Below are positions 1 to 11,900 of a stretch of 64,000 nucleotides of DNA, piece by piece. The DNA is from Leuctra nigra (lineage: Eukaryota > Arthropoda > Insecta > Plecoptera > Leuctridae): the NCBI GenBank assembly GCA_934045905.1, contig OW203761.1, positions 30,244,964-30,308,963 of the forward strand, given 5' to 3'. Below the pieces are notes generated by a model. The model did no database searches. It had not been told where the DNA came from and was given only the letters and a program-made list of their open reading frames with translations. Position numbers and translations under genes: made by a program. How positions within the stretch are numbered: the stretch's first letter is position 1; every line of letters begins with the position of its first letter.

Positions 1-176
1 ACCATCCTTCCTGGTAGGATAGGAGGAGGTAGTGAGACCTGATTAAAGTCTCTAGGTCGGTATATTAGTTTATCACCAAGTACCCGTTTATCTTTATTGT
101 CGGCTTTGGTGATCGCAATATTCTCCATGCCATCACCCTGAGTTCGGGTAGATGATAGCGAAGATGTAGAGGCCAT
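1..176 (-). CDS. N-terminal exon of an unrecognised protein, truncated by the window edge
   Basis: On the minus strand an ATG at 176-174 opens a frame that stays open for 58 codons to the window edge. The predicted start is MASTSSLSST, followed by a charged stretch (KADNKDKR) and a proline-rich run (SLPPPILPGR). There is no signal peptide, membrane segment or motif that I recognise. Dense codon use with no stop, a purine at -3 and G at +4, and a head-to-head position 666 bp from TAF5L support a real first coding exon. The rest of the gene lies left of the window. A chance open frame remains possible at this length. Confidence 0.5.
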   Translation of the reverse strand, partial: MASTSSLSSTRTQGDGMENIAITKADNKDKRVLGDKLIYRPRDFNQVSLPPPILPGRM

Positions 177-842
177 AATAAATATGAATTTTTCAATTTG
201 ACCCAAATCCAATTGCAGTAGGTATCACAATGAACAGAGTGAGTAGGGCGTACCTATAGTAATCTGTACCAATACCTTACCATAAACAAGAATACAATAC
301 CGACGACTTCCTTTCACGAAACTTGGCATGGAAAAGCAAGTATGAAGGGTGGAAATATAATGTATGCAGAATCCAATATATCCGATTTGATATCCCTCAT
401 CTGGAGTTGACAGCTGGATTTAACTTGTGATCTAGGTAGTAGGTAAAGGTACATTCAATTGATCCACAACAGCTGCTGTGTGTATTTATTCTGTTCTGTA
501 AATGAATTTCCGTCCTCGGCGGAAAGTCTTCAGGTGTAATGGATATTTAATAGAGTATTTATCAATTAAAACTAGTTATTACCTAATGTGACGTTTTACA
601 TGTTGACATTCTGCCTCGCCAGCCATAACCACAAATTTAGCGACACAGCCACATGGAAATTGAAGACGCTTGTCAAGCTAGGAACAGCCACTCAGACGCT
701 CATTGATCCAAGGTCCACTCGATCTCCGCCAGATGGCGGACGGGACCGTGAATTGTTGCTTGTTCGTGTCGTGTTGATGAATTTTCTTGACAGATAGTTT
801 GTGAGTTTATATTTTAGCCAGCTGTGTTAACGTTGTACGATT
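177..842. promoter_or_regulatory. Divergent intergenic spacer between the left-edge gene and TAF5L
   Basis: This 666-bp spacer separates two genes transcribed away from each other, so it should hold both promoters and 5' leaders. An in-frame TAA at 828-830 sits just upstream of the TAF5L start at 843. I see no clear TATA box at a convincing distance and no conserved coding. A 69-codon open frame at 588-797 has no recognisable features and is taken as chance. Confidence 0.45.
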
Positions 843-3800
843 ATGATGAAGATGAAACGTTCAAAAAACGACATAATCAGAACTACCGTTGGTTCATACT
901 TAAAACGTCGGCACTATTCGGTAAAGCTCCAGTAAAAATGTCAGTATTAACATAACCTACAAATATTGCTGTCACCATTCTTCACCAAAATTGTTTCTTT
1001 ACAGGACTCGGAAGATTTTAGATCTTCAGATGTGCAGCTGTGCCAGACTCATGAACAAATGGCTATTTTAGCTTCAGTAGAGAAGGAGGCTGCAAATCCA
1101 AATACTTTCATTTACAGTTGTATGAGTTTTGACATGTCTCAGTTTGACAATCAATTTTCCAGGTAATTAGTAATTTTAATCCACCTAGCTTCTGCTACGT
1201 GCTAGGTCAGACTAAATTACTGTAGGTTTGTTCGTCGGGGTGTTCTAACCTGCTCGGAGCAGGCGGAAGTATGTCACTGAATATGTTAGGTGCATGAATT
1301 ACGAATCAAAACTCGACGGATAGGTATAAGTAAACTTTTCCGTGACGACTTCCGGTGTGATCCGAACAGGTTAGAACAACCCGACGAACAGACCTAGTGT
1401 GAGCTCTCTGCACTAGACTATTTTTCATTAATTTTTTTGTTTCAGTTTCCAAGCCTGGCTTTCTGAGTTGAGTCCAATTATGAGCCAGGAACTGACACCT
1501 CTCACATGTCCAATATTCTGCCATTTGTATTTGGACATGTTTCTTTGCTGTCCACGACCGGTCACACTAAGGTTCTTGAAGCGATATCAAGGCCTTTTGA
1601 TGGGGAATCCTGGAGACAGAGAACTGTTTGAAGGATTACTGAATGCACAACTCAATGATGCAGCTGAAGTCAACTCTGCTGTTGAGAAGTTTCGTTCATC
1701 GAAGTTTCATATCAAGTTGTCACAGAAAGCTCTAATTCTACTGCAGAAGTATTTAATTAAACAGGGGCACATGGCTTTATTGCAAGTAAGCTACATAAAA
1801 AAAGTTCACTCTTGGTGTCTAGATGTTTATATAAAGTAGTAGGTAGGTACCTACCTACCAACCTATCTACCTATTACACAATTGAACAGTACTAATCTCT
1901 GTCATTGCTTTACTTATTCCAGGTGCTCAATATGTACTTTACCATTGAAGTTGGAATAGATTTGAAGCCTAAAGAAGATGATATGTCAGCAGCACCTTTA
2001 CTCACAGTCAAACATATAAAACAAGAACCAACTTCAGATGAGGAAGAAGAGGAGGACAATGAACTAACTCGTTTGAGAGAAGTCATCCAATTGGTTCGGG
2101 ATAGTCCTTCTTCTTGCCCAAAATTGCAGTTGTTCACGATTACCAACAACACTAGCAAGTGAGTTAAATCAAGATAACAACTAGAAGCTATGAGTATGAT
2201 GTAGTCTCAAGAGACCTTTGAAAAGTTAAGTGTAGTGTAGTACCTATTGTGCTAGCAGTATCGGAGCTGCTGTCATAGAGTACACATAGAAGTTAAGACT
2301 AATAGAGTCAAAGCTCCTACTGCCATCATAGGCATGTATACAGAAGGTCTGTTCGTTTACACTGCCAAATCTGCCAAAACTGCCAAACGGTGTTCGTTTT
2401 GGAAATGTGGTAACTTGTGGTAGCTCACAGCCTGTTCGATTTGACGTTTGTGGCAGGTTGCTGTAGCAAAAAGCTCCCACTTCCTACAGTTGCTTCTGAG
2501 GTGGTGTGAGTTGTGGTAAAGTCAAAATGGCGTCATTTATTTATATTGAGGAGTGTCAATAGCATTGATTTCCAACTATGCGTCGATGAAGACATGGCCC
2601 AAATCATATTCAACATTGGATCCACTTCATAAAAACAATTTTCAGCTAATTTCTTGTCTTATAATCTCTCACTGTGAGAAATAATATTTGAGGTTATGAC
2701 AAATCTACCACAAAAGTGTTCGTTTTGTGTGGCAACTTGTTGTAACTCCGCCCACTTTTGGCTCTACCACAGGCTACAACAAGCTGCAGTTTTGGCAGAT
2801 TTGGCAGTGTAAACGAACAGACCTAGAGAAGAGTGTACTAGCAAAAATCACTCGATTATATAAACACTAAAATAATTGTAACTAAAATATTTTTGTGTAC
2901 TCTCCCATTATGAGCCTAGGACTTATATTTGGTGGCATATAAAGCATTTTGTGCATTGAAGGAAGTCATGGGAGTTGCTCCTGGGTATTTTAGTCATTAT
3001 AATGAGTATTATCTTTGATAATGATGGAAAATTTAGTGAATCTCTCACTTAGGGATGGTGTTTTGGAGGTAACCTGCAAAAGCATAGCATAGCATAGGAG
3101 GTAAAGCATAGGGCCGGTAACCCGAAGGATCTGGGTTCGATTCCCAGTCGGGGTGCGCGTTTTTATTTCGCAGGTTACCTCCAAAAGAGTATTATCTTGT
3201 CATCAGTGTCAACGCTGGTTGCCGCCTGGCCAACGACGTGACTGCGGTTGGTTGGGATAATGAAGTACGGTTGTTCGGTCCCGGAACCACCAACACCGCA
3301 GCTCCAGTCTTTAATCCTTCACTCACAACTTCATGCCCGTGGGACTTGGACACTTCTGACACCAGCAAACAAGATCTTCCCGTTACTTTTACAAGACTTC
3401 GAGGCCATGCAGGGCCAGTGCAAGACATCAGCACTCTAGGCACATTGACTCTTTCAGTATCCAGAGATAAGACAATGAGGGCCTGGGATAATGGCACTTG
3501 TGTAGCAATTTACAGGTTCGTGGGCTCTCACTTAGTAGTCACATAAGAAAGTTATTCTAGGTACACTCGGCCAAACTATAAAGTAAAAATGGTACTTATT
3601 GATGGCATCACCCGATGAAGTCTGACTCATCTAACTCTTTATCTAACTCTAGTAAGTGAGCTCTTATATCATTGATAATAACAAGGATTTTGATTGTAGA
3701 GGAAAAGGAACCTGACCAGCAGTAAATCCATTTCATTCAAATACCATTTTTAGTTGTGCCAAGTGTACCTAGAACCTAGTGTACCTAGTACTTTGACTCT

Positions 3801-6339
3801 CGAATAACTCTCTGCTGACAATGTAGCCTCTCAATGCACTGAAGACATTACGTAACACCTAATATATCTACTGTTGTTGAATTGTTGTTGATAGTTTATT
3901 CTGTCATTGTCAATTGCATTGTTACAACTCTTAAGTGCATTTCATATGTAATACCATTTCCAGCCACCAAAAATGTATTTCCAAAGCTGTGTATAAAAAA
4001 AAAAAAGAGGGTTTTGAAAAAGTCATCTAAAAGCTTAAAGAATATTCTTGTTAAGGGCGGTCATATATTTTTTCCCGCCAAAAGCGGTTTGGAGCGGTTT
4101 TCGAGCAAAATGCAAAATATAAATTGCCATATTTGGCAAACGGTTATGAATATCGAAAAAGCAAGACCGAAGTGACATGCATTGAACCTTTATCTACATT
4201 TTCATTGCTTACTGTCATATAACTTTGTCCTACTAGCTAGTATGTGCTAGACACATAGCTAGACACGTAGCTAGACACGTAGACACGTGTCACGCTAGAC
4301 ACGTAGAGCTAGACACGTAGCTAGACACATACTTCAGTATGTGTCGGGCACGAGAGCGCTTCGTCGCTCGCACGGAGTGTTTTCGTGCCCGACAAATGCT
4401 GACCACATAGTAGGAGCAAAGTTATGACAGTAAGCGATGGAAATGTAGATAAAGGTTCAATACAATATGTCACCTAGGTCTTGCTTTTTCGATATTCATA
4501 ACCGTTTGTTAAATATAGTCATTTATATTTTGTATCGGATATTATATATTTTGATATATTTTTCAGAAGTAGGTACCTACCACAGAGTTATCCTGTATTT
4601 AAAGGATTTATTGTGTACATAGGTACCTATACTCATCTTCATTCAGTGTGAATTTGTCCGTTTTTTAGAGGTCACAATTATCCGATCTGGCGAATGGACG
4701 TTGGGCCTCTTGGTTCTGTTGCCACTGCATCTCGAGACAGAACTGCCAGACTTTGGACTCTCGACCGACTTCATCCTCTCAGGATATTTGCTGGACATAG
4801 CCAAGATGTTGAGGTAGGTACCTATGTTAGCTTCACAACTCTCCTACTCCATTTCTTTTGTAACAAACAGGTAACCTACTCTTCCTATTCTTATTTATCC
4901 CTCATCAAGCTATGAACAGAGGTGATCATCCTAGTGGGGATTAGATTTTCCAAATGCAATTTTAGTTAAAGGTACGTTTTTGTGAAATGTGGTTTTTTTC
5001 TGATGACCTCAGATGGGGTGATGAATGATGATATTAAATACCAACTGCAAATTGAAAGATATTGAAATATTTTTATATACTAAGTAAATTGTTAATTTTT
5101 ATTTTTTTTTTATTATCACATATTTATTTACATTTATAAACACTTAATTCCACACTAGGTAGAGTAAAAATTTCTTATAGGCTAAATACATTTAGTAATG
5201 CCGGCTAGCCAGGCCTGTTGGTATTTAGGCAACGTCTATACAATATTCCTTTCTAAAGGTTGAGCCGATCGAGGGATTTCAGTACTCGGAAGTATTCGGC
5301 TTTTCCCACTTCGTGACGTCATGGAGTAGGACACAGCCGGCAACTGCTTGATAGTCTGTATGCGCTGGCATTGGCATGTGATTTAGATAGAAACTGTCCT
5401 ACTCCATGACGACACAAAGTGGGAAAAGCCGAATACTTCCGAGTTCTGAAATCCCTCGATCGGTTCAACCTTTAGAAAAGAATATTGTATAGACGTTGGT
5501 ATTTAGGGATGATTTTGTTAAACTACATGAGGTTGAGGTGTGATTTTTAATTTCACATCACTTTTTAAGATTTCTGAGTAGTAGACTCTTCCATTCATGT
5601 TTATTCATTGAAATGATTAAAGATTTCGAACATTTTGTATTGATGACTTCCCTTTTTCAGTGTGTTAAATTCCATCCAAATGGGCAATATCTTGCGACCG
5701 GCTCAACAGACCGAACTGTGAGACTTTGGTCAGTGACGCAAGCCAAGATGGTACGAGTGTTTGCTGGATCCGGAGGCGCCGTTCAAGCACTAGGGTTCAG
5801 CCCCGATGGAAAGATGCTAGCTGCAGGAGGGGAAGATAAACGAATCCGGGTCTGGGACTTGGCAGCCGGAAGCATTCTCCACGAACTCCGAGGACACTCG
5901 GCAATAATTCAAGATGTCTGCTGGAGTCAGGACAGTGAACAGCTTACCTCATGTTCACTGGATGGCTCAGTTAGACTCTGGGATGTGAAGAGAACAAGGT
6001 AATCTAAAGTTATAAATTGATATAAATTGAGTGATAAATCAACTTGTAAGGTATTGAACGTTTATGAGACCGCAAAGCTTACTCTTAATTGTGGGAGTGA
6101 GTGATAATGGGAAGATTTTTCATGCTCGCAGATCGTTTTTGCAGTCTTCTAGACTAGATATTAAGACAAGCTCCAAGCACAGCTTCATTTAGAACTAATT
6201 ACGTATATGGGTCCTTTTCAGCACCGGAAAGAATCAACTGGCTGTTTTTGAGACTGGGAGTCTGAGTTTGCTTCGAGTTTACTTTCCCAGGACCATCACC
6301 TGTGTTGGTGTTCAGAGACCTAAGCAACTCGTGAAGTGA
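843..6339 (+). CDS. TAF5L: TAF5-like protein (SAGA complex WD40 subunit, wda orthologue)
   Basis: This encodes the TAF5-related scaffold subunit of the SAGA histone acetyltransferase complex in the nucleus. Exons: 843-920, 1005-1162, 1446-1785, 1923-2158, 3207-3515, 4669-4813, 5661-5998, 6222-6339. All junctions are GT-AG with matching phases and total 1722 nt (573 aa; human TAF5L is about 589). The N-terminus MKRSKNDIIRTTVGSYLKRR matches the TAF5L LisH-like start. Residues about 60-200 form the TAF5 NTD2 helical domain. An acidic linker (EEEEEDNE) follows, then six WD40 repeats, with GHNYPIW, RDRTARLW, KFHPNGQYLATGS and DRTVRLW visible. The fifth repeat has GSGG where a GH pair is usual. TAF5L rather than TAF5 is chosen from the N-terminus and the STDRTVRLWS and GEDKRIRVWDLA blocks. 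ATGs at 843, 846 and 852 are all in frame after a stop at 828. Five introns carry transposon-like insertions. Confidence 0.94.
1224..1395. mobile_element. 172-bp MITE (family 1) in TAF5L intron 2
   Basis: Inverted terminal repeats of about 32 bp begin AGGTTTGTTCGTCGG and end CCGACGAACAGACCT. A second copy of exactly the same length lies at 62844-63015 and is about 95% identical by eye. No exact target duplication is evident (flanks TGT and AGT). It fills most of an otherwise short intron. The terminal AGGTCTGTTCG is shared with the 480-bp element at 2345-2824. Confidence 0.85.
2345..2824. mobile_element. 480-bp TIR element in TAF5L intron 4
   Basis: The ends are perfect inverted repeats of about 36 bp, beginning AGGTCTGTTCGTTTACACTG. 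Subterminal copies of CTGCCAAA and of a TACCACAA-like motif recur inside. The flanking trinucleotide AGA is duplicated (2342-2344 and 2825-2827), which suits a PIF/Harbinger-like element, although 3 bp is weak evidence. It has no coding capacity, so it is non-autonomous. Confidence 0.85.
3016..3186 (+). mobile_element. tRNA-like SINE or short element just upstream of TAF5L exon 5
   Basis: A tRNA T-arm and B-box (CTGGGTTCGATTCCCAG, five-base stem) at about 3130-3146 is preceded by GGTAACCCGAAGGAT, typical of tRNA anticodon and variable-arm sequence. It is bracketed by a perfect 17-bp inverted repeat (3061-3077 and 3170-3186). The 12-mer GAGTATTATCTT occurs at 3004-3015 and 3187-3198, as a target duplication would. 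The acceptor stem does not pair well, so this is not an intact tRNA gene. The right 12-mer now sits in the pyrimidine tract of the exon-5 acceptor (3206). Confidence 0.65.
3558..3771. mobile_element. MITE (family 2, TAGGTACACTCGGCCAAA ends) in TAF5L intron 5
   Basis: It begins TAGGTACACTCGGCCAAA and ends with the imperfect complement GTGCCAAGTGTACCTA. Two further members with the same ends lie at 42428-42650 and 61079-61483. The interior here differs from those two, so it is a diverged relative. Confidence 0.7.
4109..4535. mobile_element. Fold-back element with about 115-bp arms in TAF5L intron 5
   Basis: The left arm (from about 4109, including GGTTATGAATATCGAAAAAG) is inverted near 4390-4535. 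Between the arms are a short AGCTAGACACGT minisatellite (about 4247-4325) and a hairpin with 12-bp arms TGTCGGGCACGA/TCGTGCCCGACA. No open frame is present and no clear target duplication was identified. Confidence 0.7.
5230..5498. mobile_element. 269-bp fold-back MITE with 9-bp target duplication (Mutator-like)
   Basis: Terminal inverted repeats of about 100 bp start CAACGTCTATACAATATTC and are nearly identical. The 9-mer GTATTTAGG directly flanks both ends (5221-5229 and 5499-5507). Long TIRs with a 9-bp target duplication are characteristic of Mutator-like (MULE) non-autonomous elements; the assignment is inferred from structure only. It lies in TAF5L intron 6. Confidence 0.85.
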
Positions 6340-8944
6340 AGCCAACATCTAAGGTAGGCCTTAAAGTTTGTGTGTAGAATGATATTTTATGCTGTAAAGA
6401 GGTAAATTGTTTCAACAGATTGCAGACTCAGTTGCTATGTTAAACCTTAGACTAAATAACTGTGGTTAAACTGTTAAACAGCGCTCTAACAATGTTCTCT
6501 GACTCCATATCCAGAGTAATGACTGAACAGACTAGATGAATTTGAAAGAACTGAGTAATGACTCTAGACTGGAATGCACTGGAAAATGTCATAGCCCAGT
6601 GTGGATTCAATCACATTTTTTAATTTTTATATTTATAAAAGTATGGAGGTAGGATAGTTACGTACCTACCTACTAATATTTGGTGTCAATGTAGAACTAC
6701 TATACTAAATTATACCTGTATTTTTATTTATTCTGTATTGTGTCATCTGCAGCTAAATGGTTTTTCAACCATCGAAGCTACTAGGCAAAGTACCTACTGT
6801 GGATATTTATTGTACATGTAGTATTGGAAAGAGTCTCGCTCTCAAGCAAGATATTTATTTATTGAGGTACATTGTGCCAAGTAGACAGCCTACCTCTTAG
6901 CTGGCTAGATTTTATTTATCTACTTGTCATTGTGCGGCCTTTCAACCTCTTTCATTTGCTCATTATAAGTCATAACGAGAGTAGAGTTACTGAGTCCATA
7001 TTAGTGTCGTAACTCGTAACAAGGTATCAAGGCTGTTTAAGAACACACAGTATCACGGATATGACATGTGTACAACTTCTTTTTAAGGAAACTATTTGAA
7101 ATCAAATCTGTAATTTAATTTCTTTATTTGATGTAAAATCAAACATTTCCTGATGTTGAAGTCTCTATACCTATGTTTTTCTGTATATTTTGATGATGAA
7201 CTATTTGTAAATATGTTTCTTCTACTTGTAGTTTTCATGAGTCATGAGTACTCATGAGTGTGATAATATCATTATTCATTCTGCTGAAAATAGTCACTAA
7301 TTAGTAATTACTAAATAGTAATTATCAGATTTTTTGACTTAATGTATGCATTGCCTTAAAATATTCGTAACTCGGACAAATTTCGACATCGGAACGACTT
7401 AGGGAAGCCATTTCACGAATTACTGACGAACTCTGAGAGCTGAGAGACATGTTATAATATTAGTGAAGCCAAATGATCTGCTAGACATGAAGAATAATTC
7501 CTCTGAGCCTTAATTTTATATCAATTTCCCGTTGGACTTCGTTGATGGAACAGCATTGTTCTGCTAGTCCACGGCTCTTTCCCCATGTTAGTGGAAGTCT
7601 CGAGTCGTCAAGGTCAATTTTCGCTCACTAGAAAGTGAGCCTCAGTCTTACATTAGCAATGGCCAGCAAGTTGCTCAAGTTGATTGGCATTGGCTAGGAA
7701 TAGGATCATAATCAATAATCATTGTAGAAGGTGACTGAAATGTGAAAGAAATTCAGACACATGAAGTTATGATCATATTCATATTACATTGTGAAAATCA
7801 TGGAGTGTTTGATGCGCTATGATGATGCATTTTGTCGCTACTCAAGACATTTGATTTGATTGACCTTGAGTGTCTATAGTGACTACCACTTCCAAGAAGA
7901 CTTGCCAGTCCACTGATTTGGTAAAACAACAAATACAATTTCGCAAGTTAATAGGTACTAAGATATTTATTAATTATTTCAACATGGCCTTGTGTCATTT
8001 CACAGAAAATATTCATATTCTTACTGTTCTTACTGGTAGTATACTATATATAATATTTTTCAGCAATGTTGGTGTTTTGTAGGAAACTGCCAAAGGCTCA
8101 TGTTAATTTTCTCATAAATGAATTTAGTTTGAAGTAGGTAATTGTGTAATTTTTCAACACCTTTCAAAACTCCTACACACTAGCCTAAATGTTCAGTATA
8201 AAAATTATAAAAAAAATCACAGTTTCTATAATAGTTGGTGAAGACACTTTCACACCCAATTGTCTGCTAGAGGTATTTCTAATTTTGCACTGTAGGTGTT
8301 ACAATGATTAAAATATAAATTAAGAATAAAAATGTAAAAATAATCACTCATGGCATTAAAATGATAATTCATGCATTGGCATGCATAATTCATAGACATT
8401 CTAGCTTTGGGCACATTACAAGTTGTGAATTCATCATTGCACAAAATGGCCTTTAACGAATGCGAACTAAACCTGCATTAGGTCTGCATAATAGCTCAGA
8501 GATGGCAACAAAAATCATTTTTAATTTGCATGTGGTAGGTTGATTAAGAGGCCTGTAAAAAAAAAGCAGTACGTAAGAAGATCTTGAAGCAAAATGAACT
8601 TGCCGATGGCAGTGGTGGCAAGTTGTGCTAGGACAAGTTGACTCGTCCATAGCACTAAAAAGTTTATCTCTTCTTACAGCGTCATGCTCATAAGAAGTTT
8701 CGTCCGCAAGTAAATATTTGCGGATGTCAGTCCTCAACAACACTACAAGAATTCAGTAGACTCTGGGGTCCAGAGCTGCACAAACTTGCTCGATAAATCA
8801 GGAAATTCTTTTGAGCATGAGGCCGTTACCATAGAGTTATATGACATTACGATGACTTACAAGTTACATAGATACTTTTTATTGCACAAGATGACTAGAA
8901 TTGAGGAGTAGGTTCTTTTGACTTTGAAGCACTCAGCGCTGCAC
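6340..8944. other. TAF5L 3' flank and intergenic region up to the CPAP1-like gene
   Basis: This 2.6-kb AT-rich stretch holds the 3' untranslated regions of two convergent genes. No repeat family shared with the rest of the window and no convincing coding was seen. The longest frame (8453-8743, minus strand) has no domain that I recognise. Confidence 0.5.
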
Positions 8945-11900
8945 TCAAGTCTTGTTTGTCTTTTGCTTCATCTTCTCTTGGAACTTGAGTGTTAAGTATC
9001 GATCTACTAGTGGACCAGAGTAGTCTTCTGGAAAACTTGGTGTTGCTGGTAGAATGTATTTGTAGAGCCGCTCGTTGAGAACGTACAGTTGTACTGTCGA
9101 GGCGCATCGAACGTTGAACCACCAGTCACAAGTAAGACCCACTTGGCTGAAGATCGTTCCGTTGGGACACAAGAAAGATGCTTGGCCACCGTTCAAGTCG
9201 CAGTAATGCCACACCTGGTGAATAGGGCACAGAGAAGATGCACTTGACAAGAGTTGTATTCAGAAAAGTATCATTTTACAATGGTAATAGGATAATTTTT
9301 TATCATACTTTTTTTAGGTCAATTCTTTTGATAACGTTTTTATTTACATGGATGTACACTCCTGGACACAGAAATTGGCCCGCGGTCAATATTCAAGTGG
9401 CACTACGGCTAGTAATTAACATTTATTTTAATGTAATTTTTTGGCACAAAGACCGTATGGCTAGTGTGAGTTTAGGGCCGAAAAATTACTTTAAATAAAT
9501 AAATAAATACTAGCCGTAGTGCCACTTGAACATTGCCGGCGGGCCAATTTCAGTGCCCAGGAGTGTACTTATTCTACTTTTTTAGCAGTCAAATCCGGTA
9601 CACCCAGGAACACAAATTGCTCATTCCACTCATAAGATAGTAAGGGGAAAAACAAGTGTTGGTCCACAAGTCTCTGAATTCACATCAAATTGATCGTATT
9701 CTCTCTGCTATTGGTGCACAGGATAATCTTCTGATTGTAATTTAAATGTGCGACATAATTTATGTATTTCATCAGTCATCATGAACTGATGAATAATAGT
9801 TTGCATAATATTCAGTATATATTTTATTTCATGCAATATCAAATAGATCAAAATCACCTCGAATCGTAAAATATTTGTCACTAATTGTTGGTAATAAAAG
9901 GGAAAGTAATGAATGTTAGAGTTTCACTTATATAAATAAATAGTGATTACAATCAATAAAGGTGTCTCTCATACTACTCTGGGTTGAATTGATCATGCGT
10001 TACGTTACGTGTGAGTACTACTGTACCTGGCAGCGAGTGGCTGGGTCTCTCATACTGCTCTGGGTTGAATCGATCATGCGTTACGTTCCGTTACGAGTGA
10101 GTACTGTACCTGGCAGCGAGTGGCTGGGTCTCTCATACTGCTCTGGGTTGAATCGATCATGCGTTACGTTACGTGTGAGTACTACTGTACCTGGCAGCGA
10201 GTGGCTGGGTCTCTCATACTGCTCTGGGTTGAATCGATCATGCGTTACGTTACATTACGAGTGAGTACTGTACCTGGCAGCGAGTCGCTGGGTCTCCAAA
10301 GAAGCCCTTGTACCGCTGCGTCTTGCAGTTGAAGTCCGTCGTGGGGATCTTGTACAGGATGGGGTAGTCCACCCCAGGCCTGCCAGGTGTGCCACCCTCT
10401 GAGCTAGAAGTGACTACCACACAAAAATTCGTAAAGAAATGTTTGAGGAACATAGTATTATCCAGGGGCGGATCCAAGGAGGGGCGGAAGGGGCGATCGC
10501 CCCCCCCCCCCCATGATTCCTCCTCCACCTTCTATTAAGATCAGCAGGTTGATTTTTCATTTCGTCAAATTTACAAAAATATCGTAATCATGGCTTGATT
10601 TTTGGCAAGGTTTAATCATTGCTCTAAAAGTGCCTTAAAACTAAATGCTTTTTCAATATTTCGAAAAAAATTGCCTTCGGCGATAGGCCTTTGGCGGATG
10701 AAAGCATGGGCTTTCACAGGGGGTGACTGGGGGGGCAAGGATGTCAGGATAGCATACAAATTTGGTGGTGTTATTTACGTATAGTTTCATTTTCTAAACA
10801 AAAAACTCAGAAAATTAATTTCGAAGTGTCAACAAACCAAAAAATACCCTGCGGGGTAAGGGGTCCAAGCTTAAAAAATAATGAATTGTTCAACAAAATA
10901 CACCTCATAACGTCTCAAAATTTGATTCAAAGTGTCCAAAAACCAAAAAACGCCTTGCGGGGCAGGGTGGTGGGCTCGCCCCCCACACCCCCCTTAGCCC
11001 GTGGGACAATTGTTTTCCTTGCTTTACCTCCACCCCCTGGCAAAAAATCTGCGGACGCCCGTGGCTGGGGAATTACCACTAGACCCTCTTCATATTTTCC
11101 AAAATCGCCCCCTCCATGACAAGAGGCTAGATCCGCCCCTGGTATTATCTGGTGCTGAAGGAATTAATTGGGTTTGTGGGGGGGGGGGGGGGGGGGGGGG
11201 GGGGGATGAGTAGTTGGTGGAATTAATACATTTATTTAATCGGATGCGTTTGCAATAACTTTGGTATTATTGCAAAGTTAAACTGAGTTTCATTACCCGT
11301 TTTAATATAAATAATTCTTATTACTTTGGCTATTTTCCTTTCTCTATTATATTTTAGATTATTTATATTGATTATCCTGCCATATACTAAATAACTACCT
11401 AGCAATTACTTGAGCTTTAGTACATGGAATACATGATTGATGTACAATTTCGTTTTATTGACTGCTAGAATGTATACAATTACTTGTAAATCCCACAAAG
11501 GGCTGGACTCCCCCCACCCACCCCCCACCTCTGACATCTCGTATCTTAGCTAAGAATGTCTGGCCTGTTTCATGTGAAAAAATATATTATTCAATAGAAG
11601 TGGAAATGTAGAGATAAAATAAGGAAGAAAATAAATTGAAATTTATGAATGAGCTATTACCAACTATTACTGTAATTAGTTTGCTTTTAACTACTAACGG
11701 CAATTTATTCATATACCTAATTGTTATTCATTAAGGACTGCATACGGCCGCTTTCCTTTTACGGAAATGTCCCAAACAAATTTCTTTCTTCAGTAAAAGT
11801 AGCTTCCCTAATTAATGGACGAATATGTAATGTGCTAATCATTTATATAATTGGTGGATTATAATCTCCGTCTTCTACAAATGTGTTGCGGTGCTCTTGA

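Noticed and set aside
588..797. 69-codon frame upstream of TAF5L as an upstream exon
   Set aside because: The TAF5L start at 843 has an in-frame stop just before it and matches the family N-terminus.
843..6339. Assignment as canonical TAF5 (TFIID)
   Set aside because: The N-terminus, spacing and WD-repeat wording fit TAF5L/wda better, and total length is that of TAF5L rather than the longer TAF5.
8453..8743. 96-codon minus-strand frame with several Cys and His
   Set aside because: No recognised zinc-finger spacing, no splice context and no second line of support.
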